Under the pieces are notes generated by a model that searched no databases, was not told where the DNA came from, and was given only the letters and a program-made list of their open reading frames with translations. The position numbers and the translations under genes are program-made. 64,000 bases of DNA from Girardinichthys multiradiatus (taxonomy: Eukaryota > Chordata > Actinopteri > Cyprinodontiformes > Goodeidae), in assembly GCF_021462225.1 (NCBI RefSeq), contig NC_061797.1, positions 40,140,147 to 40,204,146 on the forward strand, written 5' to 3'. This document shows, one piece after another, positions 1 through 12,125 of this stretch. Each line of letters begins with the position of its first letter. The stretch's first letter is position 1.

Positions 1-2295
1 AGCATGCATACAATAGAACTAAATATAACGCACCACAATATGGTCTTACTTTACGATCAAAGGATATTCAATATCCTCATTGTCCAGCCAGATGAAACTT
101 ATTGAGGCCTATTTTCTGTGAATCACTTCTACAGAGGCGCCTTGGGTGGGGATTTCCACGTGCTGCCTTGGAGGTAGAAGATGCACTGCACTGCTCTGGG
201 TTGCATTGACATGCAGCTCATCAAATCCTGAGGAAGGAAGTGGCTGCCATTTGGTCCCAGAGGAGCGTTCCATGCGCGACGGGTGAATTCGTGAGAACAC
301 GTGTCCAGTTTGCATGCAGAAAACATGTTCACACACATTATGCTAAAATCAGTGACACTAACCCTCAGCGGTGGTGTTTAGACTACACAGAGCTGTCTTG
401 ATCCAGTGTGTCCTCTACAACGATACACATTTTTATTTTCATCCCAGCACTGCTGGTGCTCCCTTTTGTCTGATTCCCTTACACTGTAGTTTATATGCAC
501 ACAACATCTTGGGCCGCTGTACTTTCATGCAAAGAGAATGTAATGTAGGTCATCAAACAGAGTCAACTAGGAGAGTATTGTTGTTTTTTGAGCAGTGAGG
601 CAGCCTCCAGAGGAAAAGACTGACGTGAAGGGAGGGGTGAAAAAAGAACAACAGAACAAACAAAAGCCCCTTCGACAAACTGCTAAAAACGTGGAGCACG
701 CCTGTTTTGGGTGTTGTCATCGGTGGATGGAGGCTGGGAAATGCAAAAACACTGTTTCTTCTCATTCCCTTTCTACCTGTCTCATGCTCTCCTGTGAATT
801 CTTTATGCTACAGAGCTTCTATCTACCTCTCCTGTACTTTCCATCCCATTATCGCTCCAACATGAGATTGCACTCAAGATGATGTTGGAATTTTTGATAA
901 CACGGATTGTGAAAATGAAACACTGTTCTGAATTAATAAACAACGCAGTCTGGAGCTTTCAGACTAGGACCCACCTTTATTCCTACCTTCAGTTGTATTA
1001 TTAGTAATAGTACTTTTTCATTCTCTGCCCAATGTCAGGCACCATCTGAGATCTATCAGAGAATGCTCTCAGCTTCCTGGTTGGGAAGGCAGGATGGGTG
1101 TCTTGAAACATGATCTGCCAGATGCTGTGATTTAAAAACCCCAGAGTTTGCAAGATAAATGGCATCTGAAAAGGAAGGCTACACCTAAAACATACCTTAG
1201 TATTGTTTCAGATACGACTGCCTGAAAGCCTTTGGCATCTGCACACGCAGGTGCTGTGCTGAAAGTACTCCAGCCAAACTTTGCCCTACATTGGGAACTT
1301 TGTGACTATGCATCATTTTATCCAGTGCAGTGAGACTCATTCACACACAAATTATATGTTGTTGCTATTTTATGAAGTGTTTGTCTTTCAGTCGCATCAT
1401 CTTGCCTCAGTGTATTTGTTGACTAAATTACCCTTTCGTTTTCAACATATTAACCAAAGGAAAAGACAGAGATCACATTCCTGTGACTGCTGCTCTGTCA
1501 TAATCCACATTTCTTTTCCAGACAATAAAATGCAGTTTGCAATACTGAGCCAAAAAGCCCCATTGTACAAATCAAAGGTGGCTTATTTTTGACACATTTT
1601 GCTCAGTTAATTCTAATAAAGTTGTTTGCTATTCTTTACACAAAAAGCTGAACTGATTCAATTGCAAGCTCTCTGCATGGACGTGACGACTGAGAGGAAG
1701 AGCGAATATACTGTGTTCCACAGTTGTTGGCTGCCCTGATAAAGATGTGAAAAATTATTTGAAATAAATACTTCAGTAACATAATCTTAATCTCACATGA
1801 AGGCAAAATTTGAAAAATCCAACCTTTAATTTTCTGCCAGTTCATTCGGTTTGGACAATAATTTGATGAGAAGAAATAATGAATTTGTTTATTTTATACA
1901 AAATTATCTTTGCTACACTTATCGGCACTCCTAACAATTCCTATAAAACAAATGTAAGTAAAACATAATTCAAATTTTTACTTTTCTTCTCTTAGCAGGA
2001 CATGATATAGAAGCTAATTTCTCTTAAGAACTTTTTCTTAATGATAAAGAACAGAAAACATATATGAGTTTGTGTGAGTCAGAGAATAGCTACAAGAAAA
2101 TAGTTACTTGCGGAAACTTGCCCATATCTGCAGTTAGAGCAGTACTTTAAAATTTAAAAGAACTGGATAGTGACAAACAAGGCTAGATGAGGATTAAAGT
2201 TTATCTCACCACCACACTCAGAGATGAGAACAAAATCTCCACTGTTTACTGTTATAGAACTGCAGTAAAGAGTGACATCTTGGTGTCATTAAGGT
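1..2295. other. No recognised gene or repeat
   Basis: I see no exon-like structure, RNA gene or recognisable transposon here. The open frames are short, overlap on both strands and show no known motif. The DNA is mixed AT-rich sequence without simple repeats longer than about 10 bases. Confidence 0.5.
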
Positions 2296-2296
2296 G

Positions 2297-2450
2297 CCAT
2301 TGTCCATTGTCACTACATGCTTGCTCAGGAGGATGACCTGCTCCAAAGTCAATGACTCAATGCAATCAGCTGGTATTAGATAGATGACTGATTTTGAATC
2401 TATCTGTATGATAACATTGTATTGAACTGATTAGATTAAATATTTCTGGA
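2297..2450 (+). repeat. L2-type LINE (or L2-tailed SINE) 3' tail remnant
   Basis: The stretch contains the diverged signature of the fish L2 3' untranslated region: the 'cactacatgcttgctcagga' motif, then a 'gactcaatgcaatc' block and a 'gatagatgactg' block ending in 'ttgtattgaactgatt'. The same blocks, in the same order and strand, occur in the clearer L2 copy near 47.9-48.2 kb. No coding part remains. It could be the tail of a SINE that borrowed an L2 3' end. Confidence 0.6.
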
Positions 2451-2519
2451 TATGGCATAATCCTGATCTGGGCAAAATTTTCCCAAGTTGTTTTCATTTT
2501 ATTAAAAGTAATGTAAAAA

Positions 2520-2760
2520 TTATTTATACCCTTCTTAAAAACAATAGAAAAACCGTTACAAGTATTCCAAGAAACACTTCTTATTATTGCTGATCGTCCA
2601 CTAAAGTTTTGACAAGTGGTGACAAGCTCCCAGTTCTTGAAAATGGAAGGCCTCCTTGCCATCACCCTAATCTTTAGCTCCCTCCACAGATCCTGTATCA
2701 GATTCATGTCAGGACTCTTGGCTGGGCCACCCCAACACATTCTTATAATTTCCAGTCAGA
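2520..2760 (-). pseudogene. Tc1-like transposase C-terminal remnant
   Basis: Read on the minus strand from about 2740, the translation contains a proline-alanine-rich lead and then SPDMNLIQDLWRELK, a diverged form of the SPDLNPIENLW block that holds the third catalytic residue of Tc1/mariner DDE transposases. The Glu of that block reads as Gln here, so the fragment could not be catalytic. After about 45 further residues similarity fades into AT-rich sequence. Only the last part of the gene is visible, with no upstream HTH or DDE blocks and no terminal inverted repeat that I can place. It lies just after the L2 tail at 2.3-2.45 kb, which is unrelated. This is an old dead copy. Confidence 0.7.
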
Positions 2761-3334
2761 AGAAACATGTTGATAAGATTAAAATATTTCTTTAAACCTA
2801 TACCTGGGTACAAATAATTTTGTATTTAACAGAATAAAAAAAAAATATTTACCAAGAAGTTAAGTGTTTGAAACACCATCAGCGGCACACTCTTCTCCCA
2901 GTTCCAAAAAGAATAATCACACATACTGTAACTGTCTGATTCATGTTAGCAGCTTGACAGACAACCAAGGAAGACAACTGGACGAAAAGGGCAGAAATTT
3001 ATAGCGCTACGCTTGTCTTTCCATTCCCCTCTGTCAGGCTTTCGACAGCCACAAAAAGCTGCTAGGCTCAGATATTTCTGAACCTCCTGATAAGGATCAA
3101 CTCAGCTCAGATGGACTTCAGGCTGAGAAAAATCCAATTTTTATTAAGGACCTTTAAAGACGCATGTCAGTAATTGAATATAGAGTACACAAATAAAATG
3201 ATCAAACCAAGGAGGTTGAAGAGCTAAAGAAAATAAATAAAGCGCAAAGAGCATTTCTGTTACTTGTCAGAGGGGTTTAAATGTATTCTGTTTAATCCTA
3301 GTATTTTTGTAATCTGTATCATAATTAGGGGTTT
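2761..3334. other. No recognised feature
   Basis: AT-rich sequence between a transposase remnant and the poly-C tract. No open frame, repeat family or RNA gene is recognisable. Confidence 0.4.

Positions 3335-3363
<29 letters not shown>
3335..3363. repeat. Poly-C homopolymer, 29 bases
   Basis: An uninterrupted run of 29 C follows 'ggggttt' and is followed by seven A. The complementary strand is 29 consecutive G, able to form G-quadruplex structures. Such a long C run is prone to length error in sequencing and replication. Confidence 0.95.
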
Positions 3364-3365
<2 letters not shown>

Positions 3366-4194
3366 AAAAATCTGATTGTTTAACGTGTATGTGTGCACGT
3401 GTATGGATGTGCATGGAATAGATCCATCCTTCCCTGATGCAGCTCCCAGCAGTCGACAGCTCTGCCAACCGCTGTCATTTTCTGGCAGCCAGATTACTCT
3501 TGGGGTGGCATTTTCACAGTTGTCAAGTGAGGATTTAATGGCCAATTATCCTCAGATAAATATATCTCTGCAGAGGAGAGGGAGGCATTGTAGGAGTGGG
3601 AGACTATCGCTTCTAAATGAGGGCTAAAGAAGGAGGAAAATGTGTCTGGTCAGAGCCTCCGGAGATGGGCCGACTTCCTGTAACTTCACGCTGCCACTTC
3701 ATCACCACCCGAAGAAGCCAGTCGGATCCCTTAAAATAAAATCTGCTGTACTGAGAAATCATGTGTTACGCTTACAGCACAAAGTACGCTGTCATCGTTA
3801 AACAGGGTGTTGCCATGCTCACTTTGACCAAAGCCATGCTGTCGATTGCTTTTTTTTCACCACACTGGTGTTCGTGACAGCAAAGGAAATTGCTCTGAGA
3901 CTGTTTAGGCCAGCTGAGTGACTGAAATATGGGAGGGATAGGATTGTGGAAAGAAAACATGGACATCCAAACTTAGCACCTTGCTACTGGACTTCAAAAA
4001 ATGACAGCAAATAAAAAGAAGCCGAAAGAGGTTTTTCTACAAGATTTCTGTAACGTTTCATTTATTTAAATTTTAGGAGTTACGATTGGTGGAAACTAGT
4101 TTTAATGGTCTAATATTACAAAATAATCGAAAGAAGGAAAACAACTATCCCTTATAAAGATTTCTTAATCCCCCATTATCTTACCTATTTGTGT
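3364..4194. other. No recognised feature
   Basis: Single-copy-looking sequence without an identifiable gene, repeat or RNA. Short open frames on both strands carry no known motif. Confidence 0.4.
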
Positions 4195-4970
4195 TTTTCG
4201 TGATAGACCAACACAAAGTAGTGCATAATTTTGAACTGGATGGATAAAAATACATGGTTTTCTGAAATTTTTACACCAAAATTTGAAAAGTGTGGCTCAC
4301 ACTTATTTTCAGCCCTCTTGAAAATAAATTGATCCCAGTCTAATTGGACATCTATATGAGTCTATATGAAGAGTCTTACCACAAATTTTCAATTAGATTC
4401 AGATTTAGGCCATTCTAACACACACATTTGCTATGATTGGAGCTCTGGTTTTATGTTTTATATTTCATTACCCTAGAGGTTGTTCAGGAGTGGAGGTTCA
4501 CAAGGTGAACTGCAATTTTTATGCAGCCTCTAACAGGTTTTCCTCCAGTATTGTCCATTATTCAGCTCCATCCATCTGTCCACCAACTCTGGCCATCTCC
4601 CTGTCCTAAAGAAATGCATCTCCACAGCATGATGCTCCCACCACAATTTATCACACTGGGCATGTTCCTTAGTGTTATTATGTTGTTTTTTCACAACGTT
4701 TCTCTAAGAAAGGCCTTCACAGAACAGCTGTGTTTTAACTGATTCAATAACATCCAGGTGGACACTGTTCACCAATTTGGTGATTTCTGAAGGCAGCTGG
4801 TTAAACTTGATTTTATTGATTAATCAGTCAAATTAGAGAAGGTGTCATGTGTCACTTTCTTTCCATGTTAAAACAATGCACTTCTTGTTCATTGTTGTGT
4901 TGTTCTATCTTATAAAATTCCCCCAAAGTACATTGGAGTTTGCAATTCTATCACATTACTTCTGCATTAC
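4195..4970 (-). mobile_element. Tc1-like family A remnant
   Basis: Diverged copy of a common fish Tc1 element, transposase on the minus strand. Recognisable blocks on the plus strand, in order: 'gtgatagaccaacacaaagt' (terminal-repeat part), 'gcagcctctaacaggttttc', 'agctccatccatctgtccac' and 'ccacagcatgatgctcccac'. These are the complement of the middle transposase region. It then jumps to the distal terminal repeat near 4900-4965. Much of the N-terminal coding part is deleted and no frame is open. Family A recurs at about 10.3, 12.0, 27.0, 37.6, 48.3, 54.0, 55.7 and 63.1 kb. Confidence 0.8.
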
Positions 4971-7900
4971 AGTGGGTTATTTTAGATGTTGAACATTTTC
5001 TTTAGCTCAATGCTTCATACATAGATAACTTTATACTGCATGTACACTGCATACACAGTTTGGTATATCCTTAACAAAACATTACATAAGCTATCAAGAT
5101 GGATTTCAGCAATTGTCATTTCCAACTAACAGGTTACCTTATTAACCAGCTAATAATACAAGCACATGCAAAGAGCTGTGCTACATGTGTCACAGTCTGA
5201 GCATGTCAAAGCATGAGTCGGACATATTTTATGCATATAGCTCATTATTTTCAGATTGTAACATGCAGTTCAGTGGTGTATATTAAAAACTCCTTATTAG
5301 TAGGAAAATATAGACACAGTCACAGTGTGCATCGGCTTTAAGTATGTTGCCATAATAAGCTACTTCCCCAGTCAATAACTGGACAAAATCCAGTTTAGGT
5401 TACGACCAGTCCCAATTAATGATAATGGTTTGATCTCTTGATGGTGTTGCCTCAATGATGTACTGGACTCTTGACTTATTTACAGAATGAGTGAGTGGAC
5501 AAACCCTTATGAAGTAAACTATTTTTTATCACTTATGTATCGGTGGCTATTGTCTGTTGGTGTTTACTCCATAAAGCATGAGATCTTGGCTCTGATATGC
5601 AGTAGTTGTGATTGGTGTTCTCTTCCTACCAGCAGGTGTAAAGTAACCTCAGTGCAGCTGATCAAAATTAAACTGAACACCTTTCCTCCGTATCATTACA
5701 TTGCTCTAAATCACAACACAGACAGTGTAAGTGGAACCGTTGCCGTATACACTCCATTTCCTCCTCTTTCCTGCCTCCACTCTTTATATTTGCATTATCT
5801 TCATTGACACTGTAATGATCGGTGTGATTATGCATGCAGACGGGGCTGTGAACAGGTGTGTTGACACGGTGTTGACAGGCTGGCGCGGTCACATCTCTCC
5901 CACTGTCTCAGGTGGGAGCACTGGTTATGCACAGTCTTCATTTAGATTCGATTACAGTGATGCACGCCTTATGGGTGTCACTTCTCTTCCGCTTCACAAT
6001 TTAGGGAGATAGAATGGGCAGTAATTGTGCTACCTGGGTGCAGAAGCCCTGGTGGCGAATCAAACAAAGGGGGTGCACGATGGCACACTGTCTGGCTTGC
6101 CTCTCCCTGGCTCATTTAGTTGCTTCCAGTTGTCAATGCAGGAATATCAGTGTGTGCAAATTAGCTGGCTGGGCCTTCAAGATCCACACTGCCTCTTCCT
6201 GCCCATTCCACCCGAGTGATGCCTGTTATGTCCAATTACACACCCACTAGCTCTGATTATGTCGTAAAACTTGCAGCCCCATCATGAGCATCCAAATGCA
6301 TGCACACGTTGAGCCCAAATCTGCAGAAAGAAAACCAAAAAGACATGCAAAAGATACACAACGTCACTTGCATCTACATCATTACCCTTGATACTGCTCC
6401 CTGCATATGTGGAGCAGTTCCTCCTTTGGGTTTTCATTTTCTTTAAGCTTCCTGAGGGCCCTGATACAAGTGCAATAATAATCTAGGAGAAACCATCAGC
6501 TAATAGGGGAAGAACTGTGTTTTCCACATAAAATTTGCATCGCATTTAATGTGAATCACCTCATCTTAAAGGCCACGCAGGTGAGCACAAGCCTCACTCT
6601 TACTAACAGTACTATTATGTGACACATGCGACAGTGACACTTATTCCCAAAGTAAGGGATCGTGCTGGTAAAAGTGAGATCACAGTCTCTTCTCTAGTCA
6701 ACATAACAAATTCCCATCTTACCAGCTCCAAAGCCTTTGGGTATTACATATTGCAAATAGCCTACAGCAGTGCAGTTACATGGAACACAACGGAAAAGCA
6801 TGCTGGTTTTGGTTGGTTAAAAATGAAATTTCAGATCTGTGATGTTTACTGTAGTATGGTTGTTGTTATTTCAGTTCGTGGACATTTGTGGCAATTCCCT
6901 TGACATAGCCCGACCGAAGTAGTGGTGCATTGCTCAGCCCCTGGCCACATGTAAGCCGAGCATAATGCCAAAATGCGCATGTCTTTGACCACCCGCGCTC
7001 ACAAACTGGAGGGAAAACAAAAGCGGGCAGGGAGTTCAAAGCAGCGTCTGTTTTGTGCATAGTCATGGTGGCCTGCCATTGGGTTCTTTCATCATATCTG
7101 TTAGTGATGCCACAGTGCCCAGAGGGGTGATGTCACAGCGAGGTCAATGTAAAATATAAAAGAGGGAGTCGCCGCTGCCAAGAACTTGTGGGGAGAGACA
7201 AATTTAAACCGAAGTGTCCTGAGATTACAGGCAAAAGGCAGCATGTGGCAAATTTGCCTCAGCGCTTCCACATCAGGCCCTGCGTACAGTCATCCAACTG
7301 CAGGCCCCAAGGTCTGAGGATGTAGATATTCCCAACCACATGCTTCCGTTTATGTCTCTGTCAGTCTTTGTCTCTTCTCTCAGACTTTCTGGAATGCAGT
7401 CAAATGGACAAAAAGCTCTGCGAACAAAGTGAGTACTGGTATCCTCAGTACAACACTTACTGCTCGGAGCAGCTGTGGAAATGTCAAACAGGGCTGAGAT
7501 GAGAGAAGTGTTGTGAGTGGGATGAAACTGCTGACACCTCATTTCCTTTCATTCCCAGTTCTGAAGCTTCTTTTGTCACAGAATGTTTTTTACTTGTGTA
7601 GGCCCGATCCCTCGTCACTTGTGCATTTCACCCGACATCAACTGGAGAAACACAACACATGCCATCACGCAAACGGCTCCTTGTGAACCATTTGTTCTGC
7701 CTCGGAAGCGTGCTCTTTGTTTGAACCCGTGCCATTTGGATCTCTCCAAATTTACTTTTTAGAAGCAGTGCGGAGGGAGAGGGTTATTCAGACTGGCTGA
7801 AGGTTCCTCTATGTGAGTGTGTTGTGATTGCCGCTTCTGCTATCACTTTTCTTTTCTTTCTGATACGTAAATCTCATGTTTTAAAGATTCCTTTAATGGG

Positions 7901-8500
7901 AATCAAAGTCTAAATATTTCAATACTGGTATTTTATTATTCAGTAGACTCACAGGCATTTCCAGCCATCTGACTCTTAGAAATCCGTGTGCCTGGCGTCT
8001 TAGCGGCGCAGGTACACGGCTTCAGCCGGCAATATTACAAGGATTAGCATGGCATATGAAATATTTAGTGGATTTCTTCTCTCCACCCTCTAAAACCTAA
8101 TAAATCAAATGACTGCCAAATGTCATTAAAGTGATGGTCTTCGACTGAGTAAGAAAGTCCCTTTTCATATTCAAATTTGGGATAGAAGAAATGAAAGAGC
8201 AGAAAGGTTACTTGGTTTAACTGACAACCCCCAGAGCCCCCTGCGCTGGTGGGTGAGGACTCGGAGAAGGGCAGATGGAAAGAGGAAGAAGGAGTAGCGG
8301 GGCGCTGTGACAGCGAAGGTATTGTCTGATGTGCCAGCCGAGTGTCCATGTGGTACTGGTCTCCTGTTGGCACAGGCAGGGTGTCTGGACCACTGTTTTG
8401 ATTAGACTACAATGTCTCTTCATTTTTTGGCCACGACGTCACCTCATCCTGAATCACATGCAGGGGCGAGTGGGACAACCAGCTGTCTCCGCCACCAACT
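4971..8500. other. Long stretch without recognised gene
   Basis: No exon, RNA gene or known repeat is recognised across this stretch apart from a weak promoter-like cluster at 7128-7162 (listed separately). Base composition shifts to more GC from about 6.9 kb, which may mark functional non-coding DNA. The sequence alone does not show it. Confidence 0.4.
7128..7162 (+). promoter_or_regulatory. Candidate core promoter (CRE-like plus TATA)
   Basis: TGATGTCA, a one-base variant of the cAMP response element, lies at 7128-7135 and a perfect TATAAAAG at 7155-7162. A GC-rich 'cgccgctgcc' follows at about the distance expected for a start site. No convincing coding exon follows, so this may be chance. 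Confidence 0.25.
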
Positions 8501-8539
8501 GTCACCCACATTGTCTCTCCTCCCTCGCTCACTGGCTAA

Positions 8540-8960
8540 ACGCATGATGGACATTTGAATGGCAGCCAGCATCCACCCCCTTCCCCACCACCTCACATCT
8601 CGCCCCAGACCGAGCGCGCGGAGAATCATCGATATTCATCCCCTCGCCCATCTCCAGCCTCATCCGCTGTGTTTTGACTAATTCATATGTAAACTCAGGG
8701 ATAAAACATATGGTGCTAATTTGCAACAAATCAACAACAACCCAAGCTGACTTTCTACTCAGGATATTCATAGTGAGAGTTGCTAGACGCCCAGCACCTG
8801 TCTGTGTTTGAAGCCTGGCCCTATTTATTACCAAAGTGTGCTGGCAAAGAGTGTCAACAAAGGCACAGCAGGCCTGTAATTTGCATTCCTCCTACAAGGT
8901 GTCGAGATGATGTAAATTATCAAAGAAAACTGATTTTGTGTAAGACGCTGAGGTGATTTT
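8540..8960. promoter_or_regulatory. Candidate conserved non-coding element
   Basis: Repeat-free, mixed-composition sequence dense in homeodomain and POU-like words: 'ctaatttgcaac' near 8735, a perfect octamer ATTTGCAT at 8879-8886, and 'atcgatattcat' near 8629. No open frame crosses it convincingly. The call rests on composition and motif density only. Confidence 0.3.
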
Positions 8961-9419
8961 AGTGCCACTAATGTTGGTCTCTCGAGACAAATTGAAAAGA
9001 AAATTATAATAGATACACAAGGCTCTGTTTGTTACTTTAACTCCAAGGGAAATCAGCTTCAGAATCAGGGTGAACTCAGAGAATGGCAGCTGTCCTAATG
9101 CCGACACCTCAACAGGAATGACAACACTGATCTGAAAGGGAAACCATGAACCAAACAAACTTTGATTTCACTTCACTTACATCATTAGAACATCTCGTAA
9201 GGTCACAGATTGAGGAATGTCATGAAAAACATTCCTGGATTAAAGGGAAACAGAGTTGACAAAGTTAATATCTATTATACGTCAAATTGATAACGTTAAT
9301 TTTGAATAAGTCAGAGGTGTGAAATATTCATGTGGAGCTGTCCAAAGTTTTTTTTTTTAAGTTCCCTTTCTTTCCTCCTTCTTCTTCATCATGTTGACTT
9401 GACTTTCTTCTCCATTAAT

Positions 9420-9690
9420 TATCATGCCCAGGAGGTTTTTTAGGGAGAAGAGGAGCCATCAGGCTGAATCATCTTGACAAGGCGGCATGGCCCAATTACA
9501 CCAGGGCTCCGCCGGGCTTTGATGTGGCGGAAAAGAAGAGAGATAGGGGCAAATTGCACAGCCATATTATGGTAATGATCTGATTTAATCCTGCCACTAA
9601 ACTTTATGTAGCTTGTTTAAAGAAGATGCTAACGCTAATTACAGAGGTGTGCAGAGGTGCTGGGTGGGATTAGGCGAAAAGAAGTTGGCT
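9420..9690. promoter_or_regulatory. Candidate conserved non-coding element
   Basis: Repeat-free sequence with several TAAT-core sites ('cccaattacacc', 'gctaattacagagg', 'tgatttaatcc') inside GC-richer DNA ('ggcggcatggcc', 'ctccgccgggct'). This texture is typical of developmental enhancers in fish gene deserts. Conservation was not tested. Confidence 0.3.
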
Positions 9691-9984
9691 GAAGGGTTTG
9701 CGGTGGCGCTACTGCTGCTGAGAATTTCAAGTCTACAGAGTGGAAGTTCACGAACGTTGTAACTGAATATGAGACCAAGTGGACTTATTTCAGTTTAATT
9801 ATGGATCCAGCACAGGTGAAAAAGTCAGGGGTACAAGGGGGGTATGTGTGAAAGCTCAAAACCTGTTGGGCAACTGCTGTTAATTAACAAATCTGAAGAC
9901 AGGGGATAGAGGCAGTTCAAGAGACTCTGAGTAGACTGAGACATGTGGAGAGGGAGACACAGGGAGGGGGTACAGTGGGGGGTT

Positions 9985-10130
9985 ACAAGGAACGCACGAT
10001 AATATCAGCCTGTAATTAACTTGTCACTTCAATTACAGCCCCTTAGATTGGAATTGTCTTGGGTTATGGCGCCGGGCCCTGTCTGTTGGTTAATTAGTCT
10101 GACGAGTAGCCACCGTGCTCCTCTACGATC
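9985..10130. promoter_or_regulatory. Candidate conserved non-coding element
   Basis: Compact block with repeated TAATTA/CAATTA cores ('tgtaattaac', 'tcaattacag', 'ggttaattagtc') around a GC-rich centre ('ggcgccgggccc'). It has no coding frame and no repeat signature. The call is by texture only. Confidence 0.3.
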
Positions 10131-10290
10131 TCCACGCTGTCACGCCTGCAGCAACTTAGTTTATTGTTCCTGGTGATTGACTAGCATGGAGTGCTGCCAC
10201 ATCAAAGACAGCTGGGAGAGCACAAGTGATCAGCAGTTAAAGGTAAACCTGCTCCTAACTGTACTCTATTATATTTCAATGCTTGTCATG

Positions 10291-10770
10291 CAGTGCCTTG
10301 GAAAAAACTCACATACTCATCCTTTGAACTTTTTTCCATTATATCACATTGCAACCATAAACATTAATATACTTTGGAGGGATGCGTTGACCATCAAAAA
10401 GTAGTGCATAGTTGTGATGTGGAAGAAAATCATATCTAACTTTGAATATTTTTTACAAATACTAATCTGAAAGGTGTGGAGTGAAAAACATTTTGCCCTT
10501 GTTTTCTCTGAAACCCCTAAGGTAAATCCAGTGTAACCAACTGCCTGCAGCAGTCCCCTAATTTGTAAGTAGAGTCCATTTGTGACTAATTTAATCTCAG
10601 TATTATTACAGATGCTATGTGAAAGCCTCAGAAGTTTGTTAGTGAAAGTTAACACACAAAAATCTTAAATACAAATCCTGTTCCCAGTTTGCACATGACC
10701 CTAAAAAAATGACAATTCCCACAGTATAACGTGGTGATGGTGGCATCAGCCTGGAGATTAATTATTTAGC
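10291..10770 (+). mobile_element. Tc1-like family A remnant, 5' part
   Basis: It starts with the family A end 'cagtgccttgg' and continues through the terminal repeat ('aaagtagtgcatagttgtga') and the 5' untranslated part ('agagtccatttgtg', 'tttaatctcagtattattac', 'gaagtttgttagtga'). It then jumps by internal deletion to a fragment of the glycine-rich transposase block ('ggtgatggtggcatcagcc'). No frame is open. The orientation is plus, opposite to the copy at 4.2-5.0 kb. Confidence 0.75.
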
Positions 10771-11984
10771 AAGACATCAACTTTTAGCTCGCTTCACTTT
10801 TATCTTTATCAAACATAAAGGCCTTATGCCTATGATCGCAATTGAAATAATCAAACTTGATGAAACAGGTGAAAGGCAGCTCGTCTGATGGCTGCTTAAC
10901 TTTCAGAAAATGTAAGCAATGGGAAGCAGGTTTGGTGATGTTGATGTGAACCCACCTGTGAACTATATCTGGATTTTAAGCAAGAACCAAAAGTTAAGAG
11001 AAAAGAAGGACAACATAGCAAACAACATAATGCCAATACAATTATAATGTAGTGTTCACACTGTCTATTTCTACATTTATAGATCACATATTAGTGGTGC
11101 CAGTTGAGATAAGAAAGCAAATATAAATATCACACGGACAAATTGCAGACTAAAGTGCAGCCGCAAAGCTTTCTTGTTGAAAACAGGCTCTTTGATACTG
11201 ACTACAATATTCATAAGGAAAACAATGTTACAAATTTATAGACAGAAAATAGTAAGCATAATTATGCATTATGTTCAGGTGATCAAAGATATTTATCCAT
11301 TCTTAGATAGGTCTTTAAACTTTTTAATGCAACTGAACGGCTATAAATATAGAATAGAGCGATAGATACAGAGACTGAATTTGGTTTGTCCTCTGTGTTA
11401 CCTCACTCTCCTCGAACACGAGGACATCTCCTGGGATGTGAAGGGCCTCTTTGTAAAGATTCATCATTTACACAGGCAGTTGTGTCTACGATCACAGCTT
11501 GTGGTGTAACTATTTGAAATCTTGCTGTTATGTAGAAGTTGTACTTGCAAAGAACTTCTGAAGATGTGTCAGGCGTTTTGACACGGGGATCATCCACACT
11601 GGGCCAAGGTGGGTTGGCGTGTCGTCTCAAAGTCTCAGAGGAAACTTTGACAGCTCTTGTTCTACCAGATACTAAATGCATTCATTTATTCCAAAGAAAC
11701 AAAGCTAGATGTTCAAAGTAGGTGCTGATAGAATATTTAAATTCACTTGCTGAGCTGTACTTAACATAAGGACTGCTATTCTAACACAGGATAATTTCAG
11801 TCTTTGCTGGTAGCAGCTGTTTTAGTTAATTCTTGCTCCTAATCTCCAACTACAGTTGGGTTTAAGATATTATATGGATTACCTGCTATACAGCAGAACC
11901 AAAATCTATTGTCAATTTTAGGGTGAATTCAATAAAGTAAATTAATTCTTGGTTTTGAAATACATTTGGCCAGACTTTTGTGAA
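10771..11984. other. No recognised feature
   Basis: AT-rich sequence with only short open frames on both strands. No known repeat, gene or RNA is recognised. Confidence 0.4.
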
Positions 11985-12125
11985 ATTCTAACTGTGTACC
12001 TTCATGTGTTTTGTTGGACTTTCACATGTTAGACCGACACAGTGGAGTATACATGTGAAAGGAAGGAAAAGGATACATGTTTTTCAAATTTTTTAACAAA
12101 TAAAAATCTGGAACGCATGTTTGGT
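11985..12125. mobile_element. Tc1-like family A terminal-repeat fragment
   Basis: Diverged terminal repeat of family A, seen as 'tgttttgttggactttcaca', 'agaccgacacagtggagtat', 'ggatacatgtttttcaaatt' and 'aacaaataaaaatctgga'. No transposase blocks remain next to it. Confidence 0.65.
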
